This document shows, piece after piece, positions 7,503 to 15,190 of a stretch of DNA of 50,978 nucleotides (its first letter is position 1; the number at the start of each line of letters is the position of its first letter). The notes below the pieces were generated by a model. The model did not search any database and was not told where the DNA came from. It saw only the letters and a program-made list of their open reading frames with translations. This DNA comes from a virus: positions 1-50,978 of the IMG/VR virus record IMGVR_UViG_3300050821_003418; one strand, 5' to 3'. Made by a program: the position numbers and the translations under genes.

Positions 7503-8025
7503 TGTACTCCGCGATATAGCGACGGGGGTGTTCAGGGAGGGAAAGAGCAGACCCTCATCCGATTCCCCACCCCTCTACCATTCATTAAAACGCTTAGACG
7601 TGGCCTAGCTTAGCCATATCATGCCATGCACCCGTAATAGAGTGGATATATTAGAACACATAGACGGATAGGTGAACACATGCACCACATAACAACATGC
7701 ACCACATAACATCTAAGTCTCTATGTCTCTTTGGTGCTGTATCTGGCGGCGCGATAGTCTATGGCTATGTATATGGCTATCACTAGCTACTGCTCATAGG
7801 GGCGTGCATGGGCGGCGGCGTTGGTGGTAGTGCCATACAGGGCTATAGGTGTACTGGTGTATGGTGTAGGCGGCGCAACTGTACCCCATTATAATGGTGA
7901 AAGACTTTCGAGGGGAAAGTTAACAAAGTTCATTTATATAGCTTGTTTGGTACTGAAACATGGCTTTGTTAAGCCATATTGACGATGTTAAGCCGTATAA
8001 TTGTGAATGAATACACATATGAGTG
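7503..8025. other. Divergent control region without a convincing gene
   Basis: A stretch of about 520 bp between the two arms. It contains a tandem 16-mer (ACATGCACCACATAAC at 7678-7693 and 7695-7710), the motif CTTTCGAGGGGAAAG (7905-7919), and two direct copies of TGTTAAGCCRTAT (7967-7979 and 7986-7998, 19 bp apart). TATAAT-like boxes also occur at about 7890 and 7995. The only open frames are short, Gly/Trp-rich and lack supporting signals. The pattern is that of a regulatory region controlling both arms. Confidence 0.6.
7905..7919. repeat. CTTTCGAGGGGAAAG motif, copy 1
   Basis: A CTTTC/GAAAG inverted repeat around a GAGGG centre, here flanked by A and T so the arms extend to six base pairs. 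The same 14-15-mer recurs at 8798, 22719 and 46624, with relatives at 14731, 18056 and 25742. Operator or RNA hairpin; see findings. Confidence 0.6.
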
Positions 8026-8053
8026 TTGCATTTAGTATTGGATATAGTATGAT
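8026..8053 (+). promoter_or_regulatory. Early promoter of the plus-strand arm
   Basis: TTGCAT (8026-8031), 16-bp spacer, TATGAT (8048-8053). It lies about 57 bases upstream of the first plus-strand gene and shares the TTGCAT -35 with the promoters at 9014 and 23065, but has no DnaA box. Confidence 0.55.
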
Positions 8054-8077
8054 GATACTAGAGCTAGGGACATTGAA

Positions 8078-8090
8078 AACTAGGGGGAAA
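8078..8090. repeat. AACTAGGGGGAAA, left arm of a distant inverted repeat
   Basis: The 13-mer at 8078-8090 is exactly the reverse complement of 8416-8428. The two arms bracket the first two small plus-strand genes. The GGGGAAA core relates it to the CTTTCGAGGGGAAAG family. Confidence 0.5.
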
Positions 8091-8109
8091 TAACATAACA
8101 AAAAATAAC

Positions 8110-8301
8110 ATGACGAAAAAGGACTTTATTACCGTGTCAGCAGTTATCAAGAGATTCATGCCAAAGGTTGGCGAGCCGGACTACGAGGCCGGACAAGGGA
8201 CAACAGCGGGAGATATAGCTAGAGCTTTGGCTACAGAGTTCGCCTCAATCAATCCACGCTTTGATTATAAGAGGTTTTACGAGGCTTGCGGCCTCAAATA
8301 G
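8110..8301 (+). CDS. Small hypothetical protein, first gene of the early arm
   Basis: A 63-aa soluble protein (ITVSAVIKRFMP, then GDIARALATEFASINPRFD). It is helical, has no signal peptide, and ends with a Cys-containing tail. It follows the promoter at 8026, and the start context is A-rich (AAAAATAACATG) with no Shine-Dalgarno. The pattern resembles small phage proteins of unknown function. Confidence 0.7.
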   Translation: MTKKDFITVSAVIKRFMPKVGEPDYEAGQGTTAGDIARALATEFASINPRFDYKRFYEACGLK

Positions 8302-8302
8302 C

Positions 8303-8398
8303 ATGGACGAGCACATGACGGGCAAACAAAAGATAGGCATGGGCATACTGGCGACAATTGTAGTCGTAGGATTCTGCCTTATCGGGTACATAGGATAG
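8303..8398 (+). CDS. 31-aa single-pass membrane protein
   Basis: A short polar head (MDEHMTGKQKIG) followed by one hydrophobic helix (MGILATIVVVGFCLIGYIG). It starts one base after the preceding stop. Tiny membrane proteins of this kind recur through the early arm. Function unknown; host-envelope takeover or exclusion proteins are the usual guess. Confidence 0.5.
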   Translation: MDEHMTGKQKIGMGILATIVVVGFCLIGYIG

Positions 8399-8415
8399 GT
8401 TTCACTTTAATCACT

Positions 8416-8428
8416 TTCCCCCTAGTTA
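8416..8428. repeat. TTTCCCCCTAGTT, right arm of the inverted repeat
   Basis: Exact reverse complement of 8078-8090, located in the gap after the 31-aa membrane protein gene. Confidence 0.5.
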
Positions 8429-8499
8429 TCAGCGTGTCGAACGCTGTAGCACTTTAACAATCCGGCATTAACACGGCGTGAGCCGTATCAAATCATCAT

Positions 8500-8674
8500 A
8501 TGAAAACAGTATCAACCAAGCTATACGAGTACAGCGAGCTATCAAAGGAGGCGCAAGCTAGAGAAGTTCGGCTACGAAATGATAGAGTACGAACAGAGCG
8601 AGCAGGCTTTCATAGAGACTTGCGAGGCCAACGAGTACACCTTTGAGGCTAGCGGAGTAATGAGAAACGCATAA
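8500..8674 (+). pseudogene. Collapsed, frameshifted remnant of a phage YEYSEL-type protein
   Basis: The ATG frame begins MKTVSTKLYEYSELSKEAQA, the typical N terminus of a phage family I recall as about 130-160 aa long. The next frame (+1) encodes the family's C terminus (YEMIEYEQSEQAFIE, then ANEYTFEASG) and ends at TAA 8672-8674. The whole middle is missing and the two ends join out of frame, so the original frame stops early at TGA. An internal deletion is the simplest reading. A functional mini-protein or programmed shift is possible but unsupported. Confidence 0.6.
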
Positions 8675-8679
8675 CCGCC

Positions 8680-8952
8680 ATGCTTAAAATCTATTCAACG
8701 CTAGCAGAGTTCAGGGCGCGAGTTATCGCAAGCTATCCTATCAAGGGGCATACGAGAAAGATTAAGGGCAAGAACGCATATAAAGTTGTGAGCTTTCCTT
8801 TCGAGGGGAAAGTGGAAGAAATAAAATACTATGACGCCAAGAAACAAAAGTGCGAAATAGTGCTACCGCCCTTGTTTGATGACGCTGGTAATAGGATTAT
8901 AGGTCAAGGCTACGATTCTATCAGTGGGCAAGTAGTGAACATAATCGAGTAG
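8680..8952 (+). CDS. Hypothetical protein, 90 aa
   Basis: A soluble, Lys-rich alpha/beta-looking protein (KIYSTLAEFRARVIASYPIKG, then IVLPPLFDDAGN). It follows the remnant gene by 5 bases and is closed by a good terminator. Bases 8798-8812 within it spell CTTTCGAGGGGAAAG, encoding PFEGK. No family recognised. Confidence 0.65.
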   Translation: MLKIYSTLAEFRARVIASYPIKGHTRKIKGKNAYKVVSFPFEGKVEEIKYYDAKKQKCEIVLPPLFDDAGNRIIGQGYDSISGQVVNIIE

Positions 8953-8960
8953 AACATTCT

Positions 8961-8985
8961 AGGCCCCATTAGGGGCCTTTAGTGT
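8961..8985 (+). terminator. Rho-independent terminator
   Basis: AGGCCCC (8961-8967) pairs with GGGGCCT (8972-8978) across an ATTA loop, followed by TTAGTGTT. It separates the first early transcript from the promoter at 9014. Confidence 0.75.
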
Positions 8986-8992
8986 TATTGAG

Positions 8993-9042
8993 TTATCCAC
9001 AGTATAAATAGGCTTGCATTAAGTAGTGGAATTATGTATACT
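8993..9042 (+). promoter_or_regulatory. DnaA-box promoter module of the amidoligase operon
   Basis: A consensus DnaA box TTATCCACA (8993-9001) sits 12 bases upstream of TTGCAT (9014-9019). A 17-bp spacer and TATACT (9037-9042) follow. This is a near-consensus sigma-70 promoter that would drive 9080-14730. The same box-promoter layout occurs at 14757, 23047 and 26408, and in part at 18075. Confidence 0.8.
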
Positions 9043-9079
9043 GTATTCAGGTCGATAACGCCTATCAATGAATTAACAG

Positions 9080-9163
9080 ATGACACACTTAATTATAAAT
9101 CACCCTGTGGCGGCGTGGCTCGTAGGAGCAATGATAAGCGCCCTTACAGGGCTAACGAGATAA
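9080..9163 (+). CDS. 27-aa hydrophobic peptide
   Basis: A very short frame (MTHLIINHPVAAWLVGAMIS plus seven residues) ending 7 bases before the next gene. It is hydrophobic enough for one membrane helix. It could be a real tiny membrane protein or an upstream peptide. It is supported only by spacing and by the many similar tiny genes nearby. Confidence 0.35.
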   Translation: MTHLIINHPVAAWLVGAMISALTGLTR

Positions 9164-9170
9164 CAATACA

Positions 9171-9392
9171 ATGGACAAGATAATCGCTAAGGCACAGGAG
9201 GCAGTAAAAAAGGAGTTTGAAAACAGGAGAGAGTCCCATATCATCACAGAGCTTTCAAGGATAGAAAATTACAAAGCAGACTGGAACAAGACAGAAGAGA
9301 GGATAGCCAAAATGCAAACTTTCATAGAGGAGATAGCCAAGTGTAAAAACCAAACAGAGCTTAACAATGTTATTAACAGCCGCAACTTCTAA
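9171..9392 (+). CDS. Small coiled-coil protein, 73 aa
   Basis: Almost entirely charged helix (EAVKKEFENRRESHIITELS, then TEERIAKMQTFIEEIAKC), so a dimeric coiled coil is likely. It begins after AACAATACA with no Shine-Dalgarno and is followed by the next gene after one base. Function unknown; the first confident protein of the amidoligase transcript. Confidence 0.7.
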   Translation: MDKIIAKAQEAVKKEFENRRESHIITELSRIENYKADWNKTEERIAKMQTFIEEIAKCKNQTELNNVINSRNF

Positions 9393-9393
9393 C

Positions 9394-9558
9394 ATGACAC
9401 GCAACATCATAGCGGCTCTTATATTCAGAGCCAAGAAAGCAGGAAACTATTTTGTGAGCTACCGCAATGAGCTGTACTCGCTTGATGAGCTTCTTTCGCT
9501 TCTTACGGGTCGAGAGGTCGAGTTCGCAGAGGCCGAGACATTTCTAAAGCACGCTTAA
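9394..9558 (+). CDS. Hypothetical protein, 54 aa
   Basis: Starts MTRNIIAALIFRAKKAGNYF, then YSLDELLSLLTG. The Met at 9394 is chosen over one at 9367 because that lies inside the preceding gene and 9394 follows its stop by one base. The layout resembles small phage modifier proteins, but no family is recognised. Confidence 0.6.
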   Translation: MTRNIIAALIFRAKKAGNYFVSYRNELYSLDELLSLLTGREVEFAEAETFLKHA

Positions 9559-9573
9559 TATAGAGATAAAGCT

Positions 9574-9744
9574 ATGACTAGCATACCACTAGACACAATG
9601 GAGGAGATAGCATACTTGCGGACTTGCGCCGCGAAAGAAGGTCGCTTGCTTCCCCCATTGCCGGACTGTTCGGCCCCGTGGTGCTCGTCATGCAATTACT
9701 ATCGCAAGTGGTGGGCCGACAAAGGTATCATAATTAAAAGATAA
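9574..9744 (+). CDS. Cys-rich small protein, 56 aa
   Basis: Four cysteines, three of them in DCSAPWCSSC (CxxxxCxxC) plus Cys18, followed by an aromatic, basic tail (NYYRKWWADK). A zinc-binding mini-domain is likely. It immediately precedes the first amidoligase (9 bases) and is in the same transcript. A role as partner or substrate of those enzymes is possible but purely speculative. Confidence 0.55.
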   Translation: MTSIPLDTMEEIAYLRTCAAKEGRLLPPLPDCSAPWCSSCNYYRKWWADKGIIIKR

Positions 9745-9753
9745 TTAAACACA

Positions 9754-10698
9754 ATGTACGACAACATTAGCAGAGAATGGTACGAGGTCGCTAGGCTCTT
9801 GTCAAAAGAGAAAGGCGAGATACTTCAATCTGTACGCAAGTTCGGCATAGAGGTCGAGTGTCAGTATCCAGCATGGGGGGCGGCCGTCAAGGCGTCTACG
9901 GAGATAGACAAGGCCATAGGCATAGGAACCGATGGAAGCGTGAACGGCAACGGCCAAGAGCTACGCCTACCGCCAGCGTCAGGCAAGGCGGCAGAGGCGA
10001 TGATAAAGGAGCTTAGCGCCTCACTCAAAAAGAATGACTACACGACAGACAATTCATGCGGCCTCCATGTCCATATAGACGGGGCGGATATGATGGACAA
10101 GTGCAACAACACGACAGACGGCTATAAGCTCTTTCAGACATACTGGCTCACATACATAGCGATAGATAGCGTCATACGCTCATTCCTGCCGTCTCACAGG
10201 CTCCGCAATACCTTTTGCTATCCTATGGACAAGTGCTTTGAGGCGGTCAAGGCGGCGGACAGCTATAGCACTCTTGACATGATATACAGGTCGGATAACA
10301 AGCAGTGGCTAGACAAAGGCAAGAAGCGAGGACGCAAGGACGACTCACGCTACAAGGGTATCAACCTGTACTCGTTCCTTAGAGCTGGACACCCTGAAAT
10401 CAGGTATCACAACGGCACGATAGACGGGGAGCATATGCTCGCATGGGCAAACCTCCATTGCCTTATCATGGACAAGGTTATGGACGGCACGATAACGGCA
10501 GAGTGGGCGGTCGAGATGAACAGCACGAGGAGCGTAGCAACTAAGACCAAGTGCCTGTTCGACAAGATAGGACTGAAAAAGAGGAGCAGGACATACTTCA
10601 AGGCAAGACAGTACAAGTTTTACAGGCCGTATTCTATCCTGTTTTCAAGCTCCACAATCATGTCAAAGGTAAGGGAATTATCAGGAAGTAATCATTAA
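9754..10698 (+). CDS. Amidoligase 1 (glutamine-synthetase-fold carboxylate-amine ligase)
   Basis: A 314-aa protein of the Amidoligase_2-like family. It would couple ATP hydrolysis to formation of an amide or peptide bond between a carboxylate and an amine. Visible family motifs in order: FGIEVEC (30-36, first metal-binding acidic residues), GTDGSV (58-63), QELRLPP (68-74), CGLHVHID (102-109) and HPEIRYHNGTID (213-224, active-site Arg). It is close to the minimal length of the catalytic domain, with no added domains. The next gene, 6 bases away, encodes a class II glutamine amidotransferase that could supply ammonia or handle a glutamine-derived amide. A second amidoligase/amidotransferase pair follows directly. 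The substrate is unknown. Confidence 0.88.
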   Translation: MYDNISREWYEVARLLSKEKGEILQSVRKFGIEVECQYPAWGAAVKASTEIDKAIGIGTDGSVNGNGQELRLPPASGKAAEAMIKELSASLKKNDYTTDNSCGLHVHIDGADMMDKCNNTTDGYKLFQTYWLTYIAIDSVIRSFLPSHRLRNTFCYPMDKCFEAVKAADSYSTLDMIYRSDNKQWLDKGKKRGRKDDSRYKGINLYSFLRAGHPEIRYHNGTIDGEHMLAWANLHCLIMDKVMDGTITAEWAVEMNSTRSVATKTKCLFDKIGLKKRSRTYFKARQYKFYRPYSILFSSSTIMSKVRELSGSNH

Positions 10699-10704
10699 AA
10701 CCAT

Positions 10705-11724
10705 ATGTGCGGCATTGTACACGGTCGAATGTTAAATAAGGGGGAAGATGTCAGGGGCGAGATAGCTAAGACATACTTCAAGCAGAGAGGCCGAGGCACA
10801 GAGGGGTTTGGCTTTGTGGCCCTCATGCACGGAAAAATCGTAGAGTATGCCCGTGCAGAGAGCGAGCAAGCTATCATGGCAAAGATGAAGACAACGCCTT
10901 GCGATGAGATGATGTTTCATCATCGCTACCCCACTTCAACGCCTAACTTTGCTGTGGCGGCGCACCCTATCGAAGTAAAAAATAAGGCGCTGGCGCATGA
11001 CTACTACATGGTGCATAACGGCGTCCTGTGGAATGACGATGAGCTTAGGGAGCAACACCTAAAGGACGGCTTCAAGTACACCACAGAGATGACGCAGGAG
11101 TGGAAGACCAAAAGGGGCCGCAAAGTGCAGGTTGAGACTAAGTTCAATGACAGCGAGGCTCTTGCCATAGAGCTTGCTAGGGACATAGACAACGAGGCCG
11201 AGGGCATACCACAGGTCAAGGGGTCGGTAGCTTTCATCATCTTGCAGGTCGAGAAGGCCACTAAGAACCCTGTAGCCCTTTACTGGGGCAGGAATAGCGG
11301 CTCGCCCCTTGTCATGGGTAGAGAGGGAGATAAAGCCTTTATGATTTCATCGGAGGGTGGCGGCGAGATAGTGCCGGTAGATAGGCTGTATCGCTATGAC
11401 TATGCGTCAGGCGACACGCTGGCCAAGAAGTATCCTATCGGCCCACAGGTATACGCTTCCAACGAGCTGTTTAATGTCCGCAAGAACCAAGACATAGACA
11501 TTGAAGACCCAGCCTTTCCTAAAGAGGAGGTATACAGCGAGGACGAGAATAACAAGATAGGGGAGCTGTGCATAGAGTGGGACGAGCTTCAGGCCACTAT
11601 GAATAGCGCAGAAGTCTTGCCAGCCGAGGAAGAGGACAGCATATACAAACGCCTGCTAGAGATTGATAGGGAGCTAGACGAGCTACAGCTCAAACATTAC
11701 CAGAGTAAACTTCTTAACGGATAA
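10705..11724 (+). CDS. Class II glutamine amidotransferase 1
   Basis: A 339-aa Ntn-hydrolase-type amidotransferase that would cleave glutamine to glutamate and ammonia. After removal of Met1, Cys2 (MCGIV) becomes the N-terminal nucleophile. HHRYPTST (72-79), AAHP (85-88) and HNG (104-106) are the family motifs for glutamine binding and the oxyanion hole. The last ~100 residues are acidic and helical (IYKRLLEIDRELDELQLKHY) with no synthetase domain attached, so the acceptor-side enzyme must be separate, most likely the neighbouring amidoligases. It starts 6 bases after amidoligase 1 and ends 3 bases before amidoligase 2. Confidence 0.9.
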   Translation: MCGIVHGRMLNKGEDVRGEIAKTYFKQRGRGTEGFGFVALMHGKIVEYARAESEQAIMAKMKTTPCDEMMFHHRYPTSTPNFAVAAHPIEVKNKALAHDYYMVHNGVLWNDDELREQHLKDGFKYTTEMTQEWKTKRGRKVQVETKFNDSEALAIELARDIDNEAEGIPQVKGSVAFIILQVEKATKNPVALYWGRNSGSPLVMGREGDKAFMISSEGGGEIVPVDRLYRYDYASGDTLAKKYPIGPQVYASNELFNVRKNQDIDIEDPAFPKEEVYSEDENNKIGELCIEWDELQATMNSAEVLPAEEEDSIYKRLLEIDRELDELQLKHYQSKLLNG

Positions 11725-11727
11725 ACC

Positions 11728-13212
11728 ATGCCTACACCAAGACCACAAGGAGAGTCGCCAGAAGCGAGACTAAACGAAATCTTCAGCTCCGCACAGGAGG
11801 CAATACGCCAAAATCGAGAGGACTACACAATAATACGGCCAGCGCCACAAATGCCTAGTCAAACGGCCCCTCCTTTCGTTGATTTTACCGACGATGAGGA
11901 GGAGAGTGAGCCTGTAGAGCTACACTGTTCATACTGTGGTACGCAACCAGCCGATGATTCAGAGTGGGACGACTTCAACTGGCTAGAGGGAGCGAATTGC
12001 CTTGCATGTAACGACTGTTACGCCCAGCGCACTTTTGTATGTCCTCAATGCTCTGATGTATTCCCTAATCATGCAGGCAGGAACACCGAGATGGTGGGTA
12101 TTGACCCGCGCACAGGCAAAAAAAGGACAACCTATGTATGCGAGAAATGCGCCCACGAGATATTCGAGTGTTGCGAGCATTGCGGGACGATGTACGGCAA
12201 GGATAGCAAGGAGTGGAAAGAGAGCATCAATGGATATTGCAAGAGGTGCGTCAAGAATTACTCCAATATAGACCATGTGCCTTGTCGAAACTATGAGGAG
12301 CCTACATACGAGGGCGACAATATCCCTAGTATCTTCACTTCAATGCGCCGATTCGGTATCGAGATAGAGGCTCATGCGGCAAAGCCAAGGGGCTGGGGCC
12401 TCGCATATATCATGCTTCCAAAAGAAGTAGGACTAGGCACGGATAGCTCGGTAGGAAACATGGGCGTGGAGTTCAGAACCGCGCCAATATCCGGCCGAGG
12501 GGCCGAGGAGACGATACAGAAGACCTGCAAGGTGTTGAACGACCTCAAGTACACAACGAGCAAGACTTGTGGCTTCCATATCCATGTGAGCGTCGAGGAC
12601 ATAGACAGCCAGAGTTCGGACTACGCTTTCAGTAATATGCGAGATTTGTGGCTCTTCTATCTCACTTTCGAGGATGTCATCTTGAGCTTCCTGCCGCCTT
12701 CACGCCGCAACAACTATCAGTATTGCGCCCCGCTCAAGACCGAGTACCACTTCAAGGAAGTTCACGACGCACAGAACATAGATGCCCTTGAGAAGCTCTG
12801 GTATAGGCTAGGCTCGACGGAGAGCGTAACGAGAGCTAAGAGCGAGCATAGGCACGCTTCACGCTACCGAGGCATCAATCTGCACCCGATGTTCTCTAGC
12901 AGGCACTTTGAGATTCGCTACCACTCCGGCACGCTCAATGCCCGCAAGATGCTGGAATGGACCAACCTACAGCTCAAGATTGTGGACACGATAATAACGA
13001 GAGGATTCAATATGAGCTGGGCCTTCCAAAACGCCTCCTCTACCAACATAGAAGAGAAGACGAGGGAGTTCTTCAAGTATCTCCAGCTCTCAAAGCCATC
13101 TGTCGCTTACTTCATGGCCCGCCAGCAAGCGTTCTACACTCCTCCTACGGTCGAAAAGGACGAGCACTACGAGATTGCCAAAGAATTACTAGATAACGAG
13201 AGAGAACATTAA
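11728..13212 (+). CDS. Amidoligase 2 with N-terminal zinc-finger region
   Basis: A 494-aa paralogue of amidoligase 1 with an added N-terminal half. Residues 1-60 are polar and probably flexible. Residues 67-174 hold a run of CxxC knuckles (C67/C70, C91/C94/C97, C105/C108, C138/C141, C149/C152, C171/C174), so several zinc ribbons that could bind protein or nucleic acid. The ligase domain then shows FGIEIEA (209-215), GTDSSV (237-242), VEFRTAP (247-253), CGFHIHV (281-287) and HFEIRYHSGTLN (393-404). The zinc module could recruit a macromolecular substrate, making this version the targeting enzyme of the pair. That is inference. Confidence 0.88.
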   Translation: MPTPRPQGESPEARLNEIFSSAQEAIRQNREDYTIIRPAPQMPSQTAPPFVDFTDDEEESEPVELHCSYCGTQPADDSEWDDFNWLEGANCLACNDCYAQRTFVCPQCSDVFPNHAGRNTEMVGIDPRTGKKRTTYVCEKCAHEIFECCEHCGTMYGKDSKEWKESINGYCKRCVKNYSNIDHVPCRNYEEPTYEGDNIPSIFTSMRRFGIEIEAHAAKPRGWGLAYIMLPKEVGLGTDSSVGNMGVEFRTAPISGRGAEETIQKTCKVLNDLKYTTSKTCGFHIHVSVEDIDSQSSDYAFSNMRDLWLFYLTFEDVILSFLPPSRRNNYQYCAPLKTEYHFKEVHDAQNIDALEKLWYRLGSTESVTRAKSEHRHASRYRGINLHPMFSSRHFEIRYHSGTLNARKMLEWTNLQLKIVDTIITRGFNMSWAFQNASSTNIEEKTREFFKYLQLSKPSVAYFMARQQAFYTPPTVEKDEHYEIAKELLDNEREH

Positions 13213-13217
13213 ACCCT

Positions 13218-14486
13218 ATGTGCGGAATCATCCTAGTAAGAAGATATGATGGCCTCTCAGCCCGCCGAATGGTGGAGAAGAGGTACAGGAAGCAGAAGAG
13301 CCGCGGGGTGGAAGGTTTTGGGCTGGCCGCAATCTCTGGCGGCAAGGTGGTGGACTACTACCGATGTGAGACTGAGAGCGACATCCTAAAGAGACTCCAC
13401 GAACAGAAGGGGGGCGAGATACTGATGCACCACAGGAAGCCGACGAGTACGCCTAACTTCTGGGAGACCGCTCACCCAATCTATATCGAACACGAGAGCC
13501 TGAAGCACGACTACATGATAGTCCATAATGGCGTCATACATAATGCCGACGAGCTTAGGAAGGAGCACGATAAGCTCAAGTTCGAGTATAAGACCGATGT
13601 CGTCCAGCAATGGATAACAAAGGGCAAGAAGGAGCGCGAGATTCTCAAGAAGTTCAACGACAGCGAGACATTTGCCATCGAGCTGGCGCGAGACTTAGAC
13701 GGCGAGCAGAAAGGCATAGACCATGTGACTGGCACGATAGCTTTCGTTGCCCTCAAACTAGAGAAAGGAGACAGTGGGGTAGTCTTGCAATCATTCTGGG
13801 GCCACAACTACGGCAATCCCCTCACCTTTGAGCAGAGCAAGTATCACTTCTGTGTCTCATCAGAGGGCGGCAAGGAAATCAAAGAGCACTTGCTGTTCAC
13901 CTATGACTACGCAAAGAACGACATAACCTTCAAAGAGTACCGCTTAGGACATCTCTTTACACCGACTGACGATAGGGCATCATCATACGGCGAATGGAAG
14001 AACGGTAAGTGGGTCAGGAAGACTGACGCCGAAAGAGAGGCGGAGAAGAAGGACAAAGAAGACAGCCATCGAGAAGTGGCAACAACCGAGATACCTAAAG
14101 CACCTATTGGCTTCACAGTTCCCAAAGAGGAAGTAAGCTTACTCCCAAAAACACCAGCTCAAGTGCTGTTCCCCGCACGCGTGGATGCCTTCATAGAGCA
14201 TCACGGCTTGAGCGGCTATGACGAGATGGACCCGATTGTAGACCTACAAAGGGCTAGCCCAGACATGAGCCAAGAGGATGTGCTTGATATTGTCCTTGAC
14301 CTACAGGCGGAGATGTCTAACCTAGAAGAGCAGATAGAGGGTGGAAAGATGGGTACGCCGTTCCGCATGTGGGCCACCGAGCGTCTTGCTTTCATAGATG
14401 AATACCTCGCAGAGGGACAGAAGATTATGAGAGAAAAGGTAGCGTCCAAAAAGGAGACGGTAGAGAACGAGAATTACGTCTGTTAA
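13218..14486 (+). CDS. Class II glutamine amidotransferase 2
   Basis: A 422-aa paralogue of the protein at 10705. It has Cys2 (MCGII), HHRKPTSTPN (71-80), TAHP (84-87) and HNG (103-105). Similarity to copy 1 extends through the GVEGFG and SSEGG segments. It has a longer C-terminal part: a Lys/Glu-rich linker (about 270-295), then a helical region with SGYDEMDPIVDLQRA and a final coiled-coil-like stretch. It starts 5 bases after amidoligase 2. The order ligase-amidotransferase twice in a row indicates tandem duplication followed by divergence. Confidence 0.9.
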   Translation: MCGIILVRRYDGLSARRMVEKRYRKQKSRGVEGFGLAAISGGKVVDYYRCETESDILKRLHEQKGGEILMHHRKPTSTPNFWETAHPIYIEHESLKHDYMIVHNGVIHNADELRKEHDKLKFEYKTDVVQQWITKGKKEREILKKFNDSETFAIELARDLDGEQKGIDHVTGTIAFVALKLEKGDSGVVLQSFWGHNYGNPLTFEQSKYHFCVSSEGGKEIKEHLLFTYDYAKNDITFKEYRLGHLFTPTDDRASSYGEWKNGKWVRKTDAEREAEKKDKEDSHREVATTEIPKAPIGFTVPKEEVSLLPKTPAQVLFPARVDAFIEHHGLSGYDEMDPIVDLQRASPDMSQEDVLDIVLDLQAEMSNLEEQIEGGKMGTPFRMWATERLAFIDEYLAEGQKIMREKVASKKETVENENYVC

Positions 14487-14490
14487 AACT

Positions 14491-14730
14491 ATGACCTACT
14501 ACTTCCAATGGCTGAGCACGGAGAATGACGAGCGGGTTATCAAGAGGTTGAAGGAAAGGCAGGGATATGCGGGCTTTAAGCTTGTAGAAGGCAAGGTGGG
14601 CGAGCTAGAGGGTGAGAAGATACTACAGGTCAAGATAGAGTGGTCAGGCGACCAATCAGAGCGTCCCCACCCCCTGTGGAAGGAGATGATACGAGCGGGC
14701 GGCGAGATACACGCCTATATGATGGATTAA
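14491..14730 (+). CDS. Hypothetical protein closing the amidoligase operon, 79 aa
   Basis: A small alpha/beta protein (MTYYFQWLSTENDERVIKRL, then LEGEKILQVKIEWSG). It begins 4 bases after the second amidotransferase with the start context AAAACTATG, so it is co-expressed with the ligase cassette. It might be an accessory factor or a modified substrate. No family recognised. Confidence 0.65.
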   Translation: MTYYFQWLSTENDERVIKRLKERQGYAGFKLVEGKVGELEGEKILQVKIEWSGDQSERPHPLWKEMIRAGGEIHAYMMD

Positions 14731-14746
14731 GCTTTCCCCGCGCAAG
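14731..14746. repeat. GCTTTCCCCGCGCAAG, inverted relative of the GGGGAAAG motif
   Basis: The reverse complement CTTGCGCGGGGAAAGC matches 18056-18070 (CTTGCGCGGGGAAAG). Both copies lie at the end of a gene directly before a DnaA box. Confidence 0.5.
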
Positions 14747-14756
14747 TAGTATTGAG

Positions 14757-14804
14757 TTATCCACAGTATTAGGTATTGCAATTACACACAAAATATGCTA
14801 CACT
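14757..14804 (+). promoter_or_regulatory. DnaA-box promoter module, leaderless start at 14811
   Basis: TTATCCACA (14757-14765), TTGCAA (14776-14781), 17-bp spacer ending TGC, TACACT (14799-14804), then six bases and ATG at 14811. The ATG therefore coincides with the expected transcription start. Confidence 0.8.
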
Positions 14805-14810
14805 GAGCCT

Positions 14811-14990
14811 ATGTCAGACATCATCACAGACCAATTCATAGACACCATGCACAACTGGCTGCTAGATTTTGGCTACAAAGATGGCGACCCTGTATTCCAC
14901 GATGAGAAGGGGTACTACATCTTTAAGGGCGGCCAAATGAAGAGGCTCCCAGCCATGTATGAGCGCTATTACCAACTAAACAGTAAATAA
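14811..14990 (+). CDS. Hypothetical protein, 59 aa, leaderless
   Basis: MSDIITDQFIDTMHNWLLDF begins exactly where the promoter should initiate. The rest (GDPVFHDEKGYYIFKGGQM) looks like a small beta element. It is the first gene of the transcript leading to nuclease and SSB. Longer in-frame extensions are rejected because they start inside the previous gene. Function unknown. Confidence 0.7.
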   Translation: MSDIITDQFIDTMHNWLLDFGYKDGDPVFHDEKGYYIFKGGQMKRLPAMYERYYQLNSK

Positions 14991-14994
14991 ACAC

Positions 14995-15186
14995 ATGAGC
15001 GACTTACCAATGAAGACACAGCATCAAAGAACGATGGAGCGATACGAGGAGCAAGGTCAAATCATCAGGGCAAAGAGATACATCTGGCAAAACCGAGCGC
15101 CCATGATTCTTTCCACCATAGGAGTAATTATCGGTATAGCAGTTGTGGCCCTCTCCTTCGCCCTAGTAATCAAATACTATTTCTAA
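14995..15186 (+). CDS. Single-pass membrane protein, 63 aa
   Basis: A basic cytoplasmic head (residues 1-35, many Arg/Lys/Gln) followed by one long hydrophobic helix (STIGVIIGIAVVALSFALVI) and KYYF. It sits 4 bases after the previous gene. Probably an inner-membrane protein of the early takeover phase. Function unknown. Confidence 0.65.
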   Translation: MSDLPMKTQHQRTMERYEEQGQIIRAKRYIWQNRAPMILSTIGVIIGIAVVALSFALVIKYYF

Positions 15187-15190
15187 GACT

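Noticed and set aside
7715-7900. Gly/Trp-rich short frames in the control region
   Set aside because: No start context, biased composition and interruption by stops in every frame; treated as non-coding.
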